Translations under genes and position numbers: made by a program
Assembly: GCA_035539015.1 (NCBI GenBank)
Contig: DATLJF010000063.1
Span: 1 to 64,000, forward strand
Direction: 5' to 3'
Source of the DNA: Stenotrophomonas_A sp035539015
GTDB lineage: Bacteria > Pseudomonadota > Gammaproteobacteria > Xanthomonadales > Xanthomonadaceae
Length of the DNA stretch: 64,000 nt
Shown here: positions 40,130 through 48,484 of the stretch, in pieces
Layout of the letters: every line of letters begins with the position of its first letter
Position numbering within the stretch: position 1 is the first letter of the stretch
The notes under the pieces: model-generated
The model's database searches: none
What the model saw: only the letters and a program-made list of their open reading frames with translations
Told to the model about the DNA's origin: nothing

Positions 40130-43100
40130 GCCTGCTGCACCCTGGTGCGGGTTTCATGCTTGGCGGCGCGACGCTCGCGCCATGCATGCAGGCGGTCGGA
40201 CAGCCGCTCCATGTACAGGTAGATCACCGGCGTGGTGTACAGCGTCACCAGCTGCGAGAGCAGCAGGCCGCCGACGATGGAGATGCCCAGCGGGCGCCGC
40301 AGCTCCGAGCCGATGCCGGTGCCCAGTGCCAGCGGCAGCGCGCCGAGCATGGCCGCGGCGGTGGTCATCATGATCGGGCGGAAGCGCAGCAGGCAGGCGC
40401 GGCGGATCGCGTCGTGCGCGGTGGCGCCAGCGCGGCGAGCCTCGATCGCGAAGTCGATCATCATGATCGCATTCTTCTTGACGATGCCGATCAGCAGCAC
40501 GATGCCGACGATGCCGTCCACCGACAGGCTCAGGCCGCACATCATCAGCGCCAGCAGCGCGCCGACGCCGGCCGGCGGCAGGGTCGAGATGATGGTCAGC
40601 GGGTGGATGTAGCTCTCGTAGAGCACGCCCAGCACGATGTAGATCAACACGATCGAGGCCAGCAGCAGCCACACCACGTCGGTCTGGCTGCCGGTGAACT
40701 CGGCGGCCTTGCCGACGAACTGCGCATGCACCTGCGAGGGCACTTTCAGTTCTTCGGCGGTGCGCTCGATCGCCTGCACCGCCTGCGACAGCGAAGCCCC
40801 CGGAGCCAGGTTGAACGAAATGGTGACCGCCGGCAGCTGCTGCTGATGGCTGACCACCAGTGGCGTGTTGGTGACCTTGGCCTCGGCCAGGGCCGACAAC
40901 GGAATGATGCTGCCCGCGCCCACGGTGATGCCGGTGTTCTGACTGCCGATACCCGTGGCGGTCGAGGAGTTGGACGAACTCACCTGGCCGAAGGTGGTCG
41001 CGTTGGTGCCGGTGAGCGCGCCGCTGCCGTTGCTGGCCACGGCCAGCTGGTTCATCAGCGCGGTGCTGGTGCGGAATTCCGGCGCCACTTCCAGCACCAC
41101 GCGATATTGGTTGAGCTCGGTGAAGATGGTCGATATCTGGCGTTGGCCGAAGCTGTCGTAGAGGGTGTCGTCGATGGTCTGCATCGGCACGCCCAGCATG
41201 CTGGCCTTGTCGCGGTCGATGTTGATCTCCAGCGCGCGGCCGGCGTTGGCGAGGTTGTTGTCCACGTCGGCCAGCTCGGGCAGCTTGCGCAGGGCGTCGG
41301 TCATGCGCGTGGCCCACTGCGCCAGCTCGGCGCTGTCCACGCTGGACAGCGAATACTGGTATTCGGTGGCGGCGACGCGGGTATCCAGGGTGACGTCCTG
41401 TACCGGCTTGAGGTAGAGCGCGACGCCGGGAATGCCGGCGACTGCCTTCTGCAGGCGCGGCAGGATGTCTTCCAGCGATTCGCGCGCGCTGCGCTCCTTG
41501 AGCACGATCGACAACTGGCCCTGGTTGAGCGTCGGGTTCATGGTGCCGGCGCCGATGAAGGCGGCCACGCCGGTTACCGCGGGGTCCTTGCGCAGCGCTT
41601 CGGCCACGGCCTGGGTACGCTGCTCCATCTGCGGGAAGGCAACGTTCTGGTCGGCTTGCACCACGCCGGTGATCAGGCCGGTGTCCTGCTCGGGCAGCAA
41701 GCCCTTGGGAATGACGACATAGAGGATGACGGTGAGGGCGACCGCGCCGATCGCCACGCCCAGGGTCAGGGCCTGGCGTGCCAGCACCCAGTCCAGGGTG
41801 CGCTCGTACAGGCCGACCGTGCGGGTCCACAGGTTGGTCTTGCCGGCGGCGGCCGCGCGTTCGTGTGCGTCTTCGCCTTCGGGCAGTTCGTCCGGCTTGA
41901 GCAGGTAGGCGCACATCATCGGCGTCAGCGTCAGCGACACCAGCATCGAGATGACCACCGCGATCGACAGCACCCAGGCGAACTCGTGGAACAGGCGGCC
42001 GGTGACGCCCGGCATCAGGATCAGCGGCAGGAATACCGCCACCAGCGAGACCGTCAGCGAGAGCACGGTGAAGCCGATCTGGCGCGCGCCGGTCTCGGCC
42101 GCTTCCTTGCCGTCCATGCCTTGCTCGATGTAGCGAACGATGTTCTCGATCATCACGATCGCGTCGTCCACCACGAAGCCGGTGGCCACCACCAGCGCCA
42201 TCAGCGAGAGGTTGTCCAGCGACATGCCGGCGAAGGCCATCACCCCGAACGTGCCGGCCAGCGACAGCGGCACTGCGATCGAGGGAATGATGGTCGCCCA
42301 CAGCCGGCGCAGGAACACGAAGATCACCGCCACCACCAGGAAGATGGTCAGGATCAGGGTGAACTTCACCTCATGCACCGAGGCGCGGATGGTTTCGGTG
42401 CGGTCGGAAAAGACGTCCAGGCGAACGTCGGCCGGGAGCACCGCCTGCAGCTGCGGCAGGATCGAACGGATCTGCTCGACCGTCTGCACGATGTTGGCGC
42501 CGGGCTGGCGGCGGATTTCCAGCAGCACCGCCGGCTTGCCATCGGCCCAGGCCGAAAGCTGGTCGTTCTCCACCCCGTCCACCACCTGGGCGACGTCGCG
42601 CAGCCGCACCGGCTTGCCATCCTTGTAGCTGATGATGGTGTCCTTGTAGGCGGCCGCGTCGGTGAGCTGGTCGTTGGTGCCGATGCTGTAGGACTGGGTC
42701 TTGCCGTTGAGCGAACCCTTCGGTGCCGAGACATTGGTCTGGGTCAGCGCGCTGCGCAGCGACTCCATGGTCAGGCCCATGTTCGACAGCTGCGCTGGAT
42801 TGACCTGGATGCGCACGGCCGGACGCACGTTGCCGGCGATCGAGACCAAGCCCACGCCCTGCACCTGCGACAGGCGCTGGGCCAGGATCGAGTCGGCGTA
42901 GCGGTTGATCTCGCGCAGCGGCAGCGAATCGGAGGTGAGCTTGAGGGTGAGGATCGCCGCATCGGCCGGGTTCACCCGGTTGTAGACCGGCTGGTAGGGC
43001 AGCGAGGACGGCAGGGTGGCCTGGCGAATTGCCGCCTGCACATCCTGCGCGGCGATGTCGATATCCCGGTCCATCGAGAACTGCAGGATGATCGTGGACA

Positions 43101-43362
43101 GGCCGGCCGAGGAGTCGGAAGTCATCATCTCCAGGCCGGAGATCTGGCCGAACTGGCGTTCCAGCGGCGTGGTGACCAGCGAGGCCATGGTCGCGGCGTT
43201 CGCGCCGGGGTACTGGGTGGTGACCACCAGGCTTGGTGCGTCGATTTCCGGCAGCGCGGAGACGGGAAGCTGGCGATAGCCGAGGATGCCCAGCAGAAGC
43301 ACGCCCGCCATCAACAGCGAGGTGGCAATGGGACGACGGATGAAGAGGGTCGAGAAGCCCAC
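40126..43362 (-). CDS. mdtB: RND multidrug efflux permease, MdtB/MuxB type
   Basis: 1078 residues. The N-terminus GFSTLFIRRPIATSLLMAGV is MdtB-like, and helix 4 is GFVVDDAIVMIENIVRY. It is about 38 residues longer than usual because of a Ser/Thr/Asn/Gly-rich insertion at about residues 775-817 (SGALTGTNATTFG and SSSNSSTATGIGSQNTG), in the second periplasmic loop near the docking region. The partner in the mixed pump is the overlapping mdtC-type gene; the upstream adaptor gene is 92 bases away. Confidence 0.9.
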   Translation of the reverse strand: MGFSTLFIRRPIATSLLMAGVLLLGILGYRQLPVSALPEIDAPSLVVTTQYPGANAATMASLVTTPLERQFGQISGLEMMTSDSSAGLSTIILQFSMDRDIDIAAQDVQAAIRQATLPSSLPYQPVYNRVNPADAAILTLKLTSDSLPLREINRYADSILAQRLSQVQGVGLVSIAGNVRPAVRIQVNPAQLSNMGLTMESLRSALTQTNVSAPKGSLNGKTQSYSIGTNDQLTDAAAYKDTIISYKDGKPVRLRDVAQVVDGVENDQLSAWADGKPAVLLEIRRQPGANIVQTVEQIRSILPQLQAVLPADVRLDVFSDRTETIRASVHEVKFTLILTIFLVVAVIFVFLRRLWATIIPSIAVPLSLAGTFGVMAFAGMSLDNLSLMALVVATGFVVDDAIVMIENIVRYIEQGMDGKEAAETGARQIGFTVLSLTVSLVAVFLPLILMPGVTGRLFHEFAWVLSIAVVISMLVSLTLTPMMCAYLLKPDELPEGEDAHERAAAAGKTNLWTRTVGLYERTLDWVLARQALTLGVAIGAVALTVILYVVIPKGLLPEQDTGLITGVVQADQNVAFPQMEQRTQAVAEALRKDPAVTGVAAFIGAGTMNPTLNQGQLSIVLKERSARESLEDILPRLQKAVAGIPGVALYLKPVQDVTLDTRVAATEYQYSLSSVDSAELAQWATRMTDALRKLPELADVDNNLANAGRALEINIDRDKASMLGVPMQTIDDTLYDSFGQRQISTIFTELNQYRVVLEVAPEFRTSTALMNQLAVASNGSGALTGTNATTFGQVSSSNSSTATGIGSQNTGITVGAGSIIPLSALAEAKVTNTPLVVSHQQQLPAVTISFNLAPGASLSQAVQAIERTAEELKVPSQVHAQFVGKAAEFTGSQTDVVWLLLASIVLIYIVLGVLYESYIHPLTIISTLPPAGVGALLALMMCGLSLSVDGIVGIVLLIGIVKKNAIMMIDFAIEARRAGATAHDAIRRACLLRFRPIMMTTAAAMLGALPLALGTGIGSELRRPLGISIVGGLLLSQLVTLYTTPVIYLYMERLSDRLHAWRERRAAKHETRTRVQQA

Positions 43363-43454
43363 GCGGCTCTCCTGGCTGGGGTTCGGTCAAACAGGGCCGG
43401 CGCGACGTGCGCCGGCACGCGGGGACGATGGCGCGGCCACCGTCCCGGGAGGGA

Positions 43455-44717
43455 TCAGCGCGGACCGCCGCCGCGACGGCCACCGCCGCCGTTGCCACGG
43501 CCCTTGCCGGCGGCCGCCTTGAGCTCGGCTTCGCTCGGCGGGGCCGGGGTTTCGCCCGGTGCCAGCGCCTGCACCTTGCTGCCTGGCTTGAGCCGGAACT
43601 GGCCTTCGGTGACGACCTTCTCGCCGGCCTTCAGGCCGCTGGCGATCTGCACGTTGCTGTCGTCCACTTCCACGCCTTGCTTCACCGCCTGCATCTTGAC
43701 CGTGCTGTCGGCCTGCACGACGTAGACGTAGTCGCCGTCCGGTCCGCGCTGGACCGCTTGCGCGGGTACCACCACGCCACCGGGGATGCTGCTCAGCTGC
43801 AATCGCACGTTGACGAACTGGCCCGGCCACAGCTGGTTGTCGGCGTTATCGAAGATCGCTCGCGCACCGAAGGTGCCGCTGTCGGCGCTGATGCGGTTGT
43901 CGATCACATCGAGCTTGCCGCCGGCGCTGATCACGTGCGCATCGCCGCGGTCCAGCGCGGCCACGGTCAAGGGACCCGTGGCCATGCCTTCGCGCACCGG
44001 GGTGAGCTGGCGCTCGGGCAGGTTGAAGGAAACGTAGATCGGGTGGATCTGGGTCAGGGTGACGATCGCGGTGCTGGTGCTGACGATGTTGCCCACGTCC
44101 ACGCCACGGATACCGGCGATGCCGTCGATCGGGGCGGTGATGCGGGTGTACTGCAGCTGCACCTGCGCCGCGCGCAGCGAGGCGTCGTTGGCCGCCACCG
44201 CCGCTTCGTACTGCGCCACCTGGTTGCGCTGGGTATCCAGGTCGGTCTTGGACACGTACTGCTGGTATTCGGGGGCGCTGGAGCGGGCGAAATTCGAGCG
44301 CGCGGTGGCCAGCAGCGCCTGGTTCTGGCGCTTGGCGGCCGCCGCCTGATCGGCACTGGCCTGCAAGCTGCGGGGGTCGATCTGCGCGAGCAGCTGGCCC
44401 TTCTTCACCGCTTCGCCTTCCTTGAAGTTGATGCTCATCAACTGGCCGCCGACCTGCGGATTGACGGTGACAGTGTTCAATGCCGTCACAGTTCCCAACG
44501 CATTGGCATAAACCGGCACTTCCTGCGACGCCGCCGGCACCGCGGTGACCGGTACCGGGCCGCTGTCCTGCTCCTCGCCGCCCTGCGCGCCTGCGCTGCT
44601 GCCCGGCTTGTCCTGGCCACGGCCCTCATGGCCCCCGCCTCGCAGCATCTTGGCGCCAATGGCCAGCACGACGACCACTGCCACCACGAGCAGCGAGATC
44701 TTCCAGAAACGCGACAT
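43455..44717 (-). CDS. mdtA: RND periplasmic adaptor, MdtA/MuxA type
   Basis: 420 residues. One N-terminal membrane anchor (about residues 7-24) is followed by a Gly/Gln-rich linker, a lipoyl half (VTVNPQVGGQLMSINFKEGE), a coiled hairpin (about residues 120-200), the second lipoyl half (ITAPIDGIAGIRGVDVGNIV) and beta-barrel and membrane-proximal domains. The tail is Gly/Arg-rich (GNGGGGRRGGGPR), an unusual basic ending. It is the first gene of the pump operon; its promoter should be in the 255-base gap to the divergent M20 gene. Confidence 0.9.
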   Translation of the reverse strand: MSRFWKISLLVVAVVVVLAIGAKMLRGGGHEGRGQDKPGSSAGAQGGEEQDSGPVPVTAVPAASQEVPVYANALGTVTALNTVTVNPQVGGQLMSINFKEGEAVKKGQLLAQIDPRSLQASADQAAAAKRQNQALLATARSNFARSSAPEYQQYVSKTDLDTQRNQVAQYEAAVAANDASLRAAQVQLQYTRITAPIDGIAGIRGVDVGNIVSTSTAIVTLTQIHPIYVSFNLPERQLTPVREGMATGPLTVAALDRGDAHVISAGGKLDVIDNRISADSGTFGARAIFDNADNQLWPGQFVNVRLQLSSIPGGVVVPAQAVQRGPDGDYVYVVQADSTVKMQAVKQGVEVDDSNVQIASGLKAGEKVVTEGQFRLKPGSKVQALAPGETPAPPSEAELKAAAGKGRGNGGGGRRGGGPR

Positions 44718-44972
44718 TCGACAACTCCTGAGGGCGGGGGAGGGGCGGGTGACCACCCCGGACAAGCGCGCAAGCTTATCGCCGGTCGGTGGCGATTGGA
44801 CCATGACTGACGGGCCATTCAGACCACGCGCGGTGACATTGGTTCATGTGCCCACCTACCCGGCAACGCACGGGCGGGGGATCGGTTGACCGCTGGGTCA
44901 TATCCGCCGGCGCGGGCGTGGATTAGATTGTCGGCTTCAGATTGTCCGTTCGCCACTCCGAGAGGATCCGTG

Positions 44973-46289
44973 ATGCCCCACCCGCGCGTCTGGGCCGGTG
45001 CCCTGTTGTTGTCCTTGCCCTGCCTGGCCACCGCCGCGCCGGCCGAGCGTCCCGAGGTGACCGCCGCCGCGGCCAAGCTGCAGGCGCAGGTGGTGAGCTG
45101 GCGCCGCGACTTCCACCAGCACCCGGAATTGTCCAACCGCGAAGAGCGGACCTCGGCCCAGGTCGCCACGCATTTGCGCAAGCTCGGCCTCAAGCCGCGG
45201 GTGGGCATTGCCCACCACGGCGTGGTGGCGATCATCCAGGGCGGGCTGCCGGGGCCGAAGATTGCCCTGCGCGCCGACATGGACGCATTGCCGGTGACCG
45301 AGCAGACGGGGCTGCCGTTCGCCTCCAAGGTCACCAGCGAATACCGCGGCGAACCGGTCGGGGTGATGCATGCCTGCGGCCATGACGCCCACACGGCGAT
45401 CCTGCTCGGCGTGGCCGACGCCCTGGTGGCGATGAAGGCGCAGCTGCCGGGCCAGGTGATGCTGATCTTCCAGCCTTCCGAAGAGGGCGCGCCGGGCAAC
45501 GAAGAGGGTGGCGCCTCGTTGATGCTGAAGGAAGGCCTGTTCGCCGACTTCAAGCCGGAGGCGGTGTTCGGCCTGCACGTGTTCTCCAGTGTCCAGGTGG
45601 GCCGGATCGCGGTCCGCGGCGGGCCGCTGATGGCGGCTTCGGACCGCTTCAATATCAAGGTCATCGGCCGCCAGACCCATGGTTCGGCGCCGTGGAACGG
45701 CATCGACCCGATCGTCGCCAGCGCCGACCTCATCAGTGCCGCGCAAACGGTGGTCAGCCGCCAGGCCAATATCGCCAAGCAACCGGCGGTGGTGAGCTTT
45801 GGCGCGATCAAGGGCGGCATCCGCTACAACATCATTCCCGACCAGGTGGAGATGGTGGGCACGATCCGCACCTTCGACGAGGGCATGCGGCAGAAGATCT
45901 TCGCCGACCTGAAGAATGTCGCCGAGCACACCGCTGCGGCCCACGGCGCGCGCGCCGAGGCCCAGGTGCCGGACCAGGACGGCAACCCGGCCACCATCAA
46001 CGACCCGGCACTGACCGCGAAGATGCTGCCGAGCCTGCAGGCGGTGGTCGGCGCCGGCAACGTATACGAGCCGCCGCTGCAGATGGGCGCGGAGGACTTT
46101 TCCTTCTACGCCCGCGAAGTGCCGGGGCTGTTCTTCTTCGTCGGCGCGACCTCGGCCGGGATCGATCCGGCGACCGCGCCCAGCAACCACTCGCCCAAGT
46201 TCCTGCTGGACGAGAAGGCGCTCGATGTGGGGCTGCGCTCGTTGCTGCAGGTGTCGCTGGATTACCTGCACGCCGGGGCCCCGGGCTGA
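44973..46289 (+). CDS. Exported M20 family amidohydrolase (hippurate hydrolase/IAA-amino acid hydrolase-like)
   Basis: 438 residues. Signal peptide (about residues 1-21, LATAAPA). The M20D peptidase fold has metal-site motifs MHACGHDAH and FQPSEEGAPGNEEGGA (catalytic and ligand glutamates) and the dimerisation domain HGSAPWNGIDPI. It hydrolyses N-acyl amino acids or related amides, apparently in the periplasm. The ATG at 44973 follows GAGAGGATCC and gives the signal peptide; the upstream in-frame start is less likely. It is divergent from mdtA. Confidence 0.87.
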   Translation: MPHPRVWAGALLLSLPCLATAAPAERPEVTAAAAKLQAQVVSWRRDFHQHPELSNREERTSAQVATHLRKLGLKPRVGIAHHGVVAIIQGGLPGPKIALRADMDALPVTEQTGLPFASKVTSEYRGEPVGVMHACGHDAHTAILLGVADALVAMKAQLPGQVMLIFQPSEEGAPGNEEGGASLMLKEGLFADFKPEAVFGLHVFSSVQVGRIAVRGGPLMAASDRFNIKVIGRQTHGSAPWNGIDPIVASADLISAAQTVVSRQANIAKQPAVVSFGAIKGGIRYNIIPDQVEMVGTIRTFDEGMRQKIFADLKNVAEHTAAAHGARAEAQVPDQDGNPATINDPALTAKMLPSLQAVVGAGNVYEPPLQMGAEDFSFYAREVPGLFFFVGATSAGIDPATAPSNHSPKFLLDEKALDVGLRSLLQVSLDYLHAGAPG

Positions 46290-46336
46290 GCCGCGTTTCG
46301 GCGTGGAGTTCAGCCCCGCGGCCGTAAAATGGACGC

Positions 46337-47164
46337 ATGAACACCCCCGCCGATTCCAGCCTCGGGCGCGAGGTCGCTTACCCGACCCAGTACGACCCCT
46401 CCTTGCTGTTCCCGATCCCGCGGCTGCCCAGCCGCGAGGCGGTCGGGATCGATCCGGCGGCGTTGCCGTTCGTCGGCCATGACCGCTGGCACGCCTACGA
46501 ACTGGGCTGGCTGGATGCGCACGGCAAACCCTGCGTGGCCACCGCCACCCTGCAGGTGCCGCACGACTCGCCGAACCTGATCGAATCCAAGTCGCTCAAG
46601 CTGTACCTCAACTCGCTCAACAGCAGCCGCTTCAACAGCGCCGAGGCGGTTCGTGAAAGCATCGCGACCGATCTGTCGGCGCGCGCCGGCGCGGCGGTCA
46701 CGGTCGAGTTCGGCCTGCCGCCGGTGGATGATGTCGGGCTGTTGGCGGCCGGGGCGGTGTCGATCGATGGGCTGGACGTCAGCATCGACGACTATGGCCC
46801 GCCGAACGCCAGCCACCTGCGCACCCGCGCGGGAGACGTGGTGGAGCAGACGCTGGTCTCGGCGCTGCTGAAATCAAACTGCCCGGTCACCGGCCAGCCG
46901 GACTGGGCCAGCGTCAGCGTGCGCTACCGCGGCGCACCGATCGATCCCGAAGGCTTGCTGCGCTACCTGGTGAGCTACCGCGACCACGCCGAATTCCACG
47001 AGCAGTGCGTGGAGCGAATCTTCCACGACCTGGTGCGCTGCTGCGCGCCGCAATGGCTGGTGGTCGAGGCGCGCTACACCCGTCGCGGTGGGCTGGACAT
47101 CAACCCATGGCGTGCCTCGGCGCACGCGCCGGCGCCACCCGCTGGACGCGATGAGCGACAGTAA
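46337..47164 (+). CDS. queF: NADPH-dependent 7-cyano-7-deazaguanine reductase
   Basis: 275 residues, the long (YqcD/tandem T-fold) QueF form. It reduces preQ0 to preQ1 in queuosine synthesis. The motif ESKSLKLYLNSLN at residues 83-95, the catalytic C182 in LLKSNCPVTG and D189 in QPDW are present. The C-terminal RRGGLDINPWR is typical. No preQ0 riboswitch is visible in the 47-base leader, and the other queuosine genes are outside the window. Confidence 0.95.
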   Translation: MNTPADSSLGREVAYPTQYDPSLLFPIPRLPSREAVGIDPAALPFVGHDRWHAYELGWLDAHGKPCVATATLQVPHDSPNLIESKSLKLYLNSLNSSRFNSAEAVRESIATDLSARAGAAVTVEFGLPPVDDVGLLAAGAVSIDGLDVSIDDYGPPNASHLRTRAGDVVEQTLVSALLKSNCPVTGQPDWASVSVRYRGAPIDPEGLLRYLVSYRDHAEFHEQCVERIFHDLVRCCAPQWLVVEARYTRRGGLDINPWRASAHAPAPPAGRDERQ

Positions 47165-47269
47165 CAACCGCAACTGAAGGCGCACGCTGGCATTCACGCT
47201 GGCGCGATCCGCTTTTAACGTTTGCCGTGCAACCGTGACTTCCACGATGTGGCATCACGGAACCTGCCC

Positions 47270-47569
47270 ATGACCAGCAATGACAAGAAGGCCGATTTTT
47301 CCGGTGTGACCTCCAAGGTCGACAGCACCGCCGAAGTCGTGCCGAAGGCCGATTTCTCCGGCGTGACTTCCCGCGTGGACAGCACCGCCGAGATCGTCGG
47401 CGAGCAGACCTACACAGTGCAGAAGGGTGACTCGCTGTCGAAGATCGCCAAGCAGCATTACGGCGATGCCAACGCCTGGCAGCAGATTTTCCAGGCCAAT
47501 CGCGACGTGCTTGAAGACCCGGACAAGATCTTCCCCGGCCAGACCCTGCGCCTGCCGGCCAGGGCCTGA
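47270..47569 (+). CDS. Small LysM-domain protein with an N-terminal duplicated segment
   Basis: 99 residues. Residues 7-24 (KADFSGVTSKVDSTAEVV) repeat almost exactly at residues 26-43. A LysM domain follows (about residues 46-97: TYTVQKGDSLSKIAKQHYGD through IFPGQTLRLPA), as in YgaU/Kbp-type proteins. No signal peptide is visible; Kbp is cytoplasmic and senses potassium, but it also has a BON domain, absent here. LysM suggests binding of N-acetylglucosamine chains. Confidence 0.82.
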   Translation: MTSNDKKADFSGVTSKVDSTAEVVPKADFSGVTSRVDSTAEIVGEQTYTVQKGDSLSKIAKQHYGDANAWQQIFQANRDVLEDPDKIFPGQTLRLPARA

Positions 47570-47620
47570 CCCTACGACCGCCATACCCGCGAACGCTTCG
47601 TATCCGGAAGGAGACCCTAT

Positions 47621-48121
47621 ATGCAGAACGCCACGCTTTCCCGAGCCCTGGTCATTGGCCTGGCCGCCAGCTTCGCGCTGGTCGGTTGCAAGAAAAAGGA
47701 CGAGACCAGCGAGATGACAGCACCGCCGGCCACGGCCCCTGCGGCGACCACGCCGACGGCCCCGGCGACACCGACGGCACCCGCCACCCCGGCGGCGGTC
47801 ACGGTCAGCAGCGTCACCGTGGGCAACACCGCGGCCGCGGACAAGAGTGTCGCGCCGATGTCCACGCTGGCCAGCAAGGACAAGATCGTGGTGTCGGTGA
47901 AGACCGAGGGCACGGCCAGCAACGCCAACCTCGGTGTGCGCCTGACTTTCCAGGATGGCCAGGTGGCCGGTGAGCAGAGCGCCACGCTCAACACCACCGG
48001 ATCGGAAACCACCAATGTCGAATTCACCAACGCCAACGGGTGGCCGGCCGGCACCTATACCGCACAGGTCACCGTCGACGGACAAGCGGCTGGAATGCCG
48101 CAGGAGTTCGTAGTGAAGTAA
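47621..48121 (+). CDS. Predicted lipoprotein with Ala/Pro/Thr-rich linker
   Basis: 166 residues. The lipobox AASFALVGC predicts lipidation at C23; the next residues are KKKDE. A low-complexity Ala/Pro/Thr linker (about residues 33-59) precedes a beta-rich C-terminal domain (LGVRLTFQDGQVAGEQSATL) that looks immunoglobulin-like. The function is unknown. A strong ribosome site GGAAGGAGA precedes the ATG, and a strong terminator follows at 48164. Confidence 0.75.
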   Translation: MQNATLSRALVIGLAASFALVGCKKKDETSEMTAPPATAPAATTPTAPATPTAPATPAAVTVSSVTVGNTAAADKSVAPMSTLASKDKIVVSVKTEGTASNANLGVRLTFQDGQVAGEQSATLNTTGSETTNVEFTNANGWPAGTYTAQVTVDGQAAGMPQEFVVK

Positions 48122-48163
48122 GGGCAGCGCCCCGCCGACTCTCTCCCGGCGGACGTTGTATGT

Positions 48164-48196
48164 GAGGCGCGGCGAAAGCTGCGCCTCTTTTTATTT
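48164..48196 (+). terminator. Intrinsic terminator after the lipoprotein gene
   Basis: Stem GAGGCGCGGC with GCTGCGCCTC (one G-T pair) and a GAAA tetraloop, followed by TTTTTATTT. Confidence 0.93.
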
Positions 48197-48484
48197 GGCC
48201 GTGCGGTTGGTTCTATGGCGTGCGGCGTGGGCGCCGTTCCGGCGGTTAGGGGCTTCGCGCCGTCGGGCAGACGTGCTGTCCGACTAACCGCGTCCGCACC
48301 GTGCGCCGCCGTATCCCCGGCGCCTTTGCCCGCGAACGACCAAACGGCGACAATGGCGTGCTTGCCCGGTCTTGGGTGACGTCGTAACTCAGCAAGAGCG
48401 CAAGGCAGATGACTACGCCTTGCGCCTGCCCGCGTCGTCGACACCGGGTTCCCCTCCCGCAGCAGAAGCCGAGTCACGCTGATC
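48197..48484 (+). promoter_or_regulatory. Structured leader/intergenic region upstream of icd
   Basis: No gene is seen. Two strong hairpins stand out. The first (48242-48291) has outer arms GCGGTTA and TAACCGC enclosing a second stem GTCGGGCAG/CTGTCCGAC with loop ACGTG. The second (48398-48425) is GCGCAAGGC/GCCTTGCGC with a 10-base loop, ending 59 bases before the icd ATG. Neither is followed by a T-run. They may form a structured icd 5' leader; I do not recognise a known riboswitch. Confidence 0.5.

Noticed and set aside
40156..43725. A plus-strand open frame of about 1190 codons opposite the mdtB-type gene.
   Set aside because: It is the antisense shadow of an RND pump gene with complete motifs; its composition (repeated Gln/His/Asp/Arg) is not protein-like.
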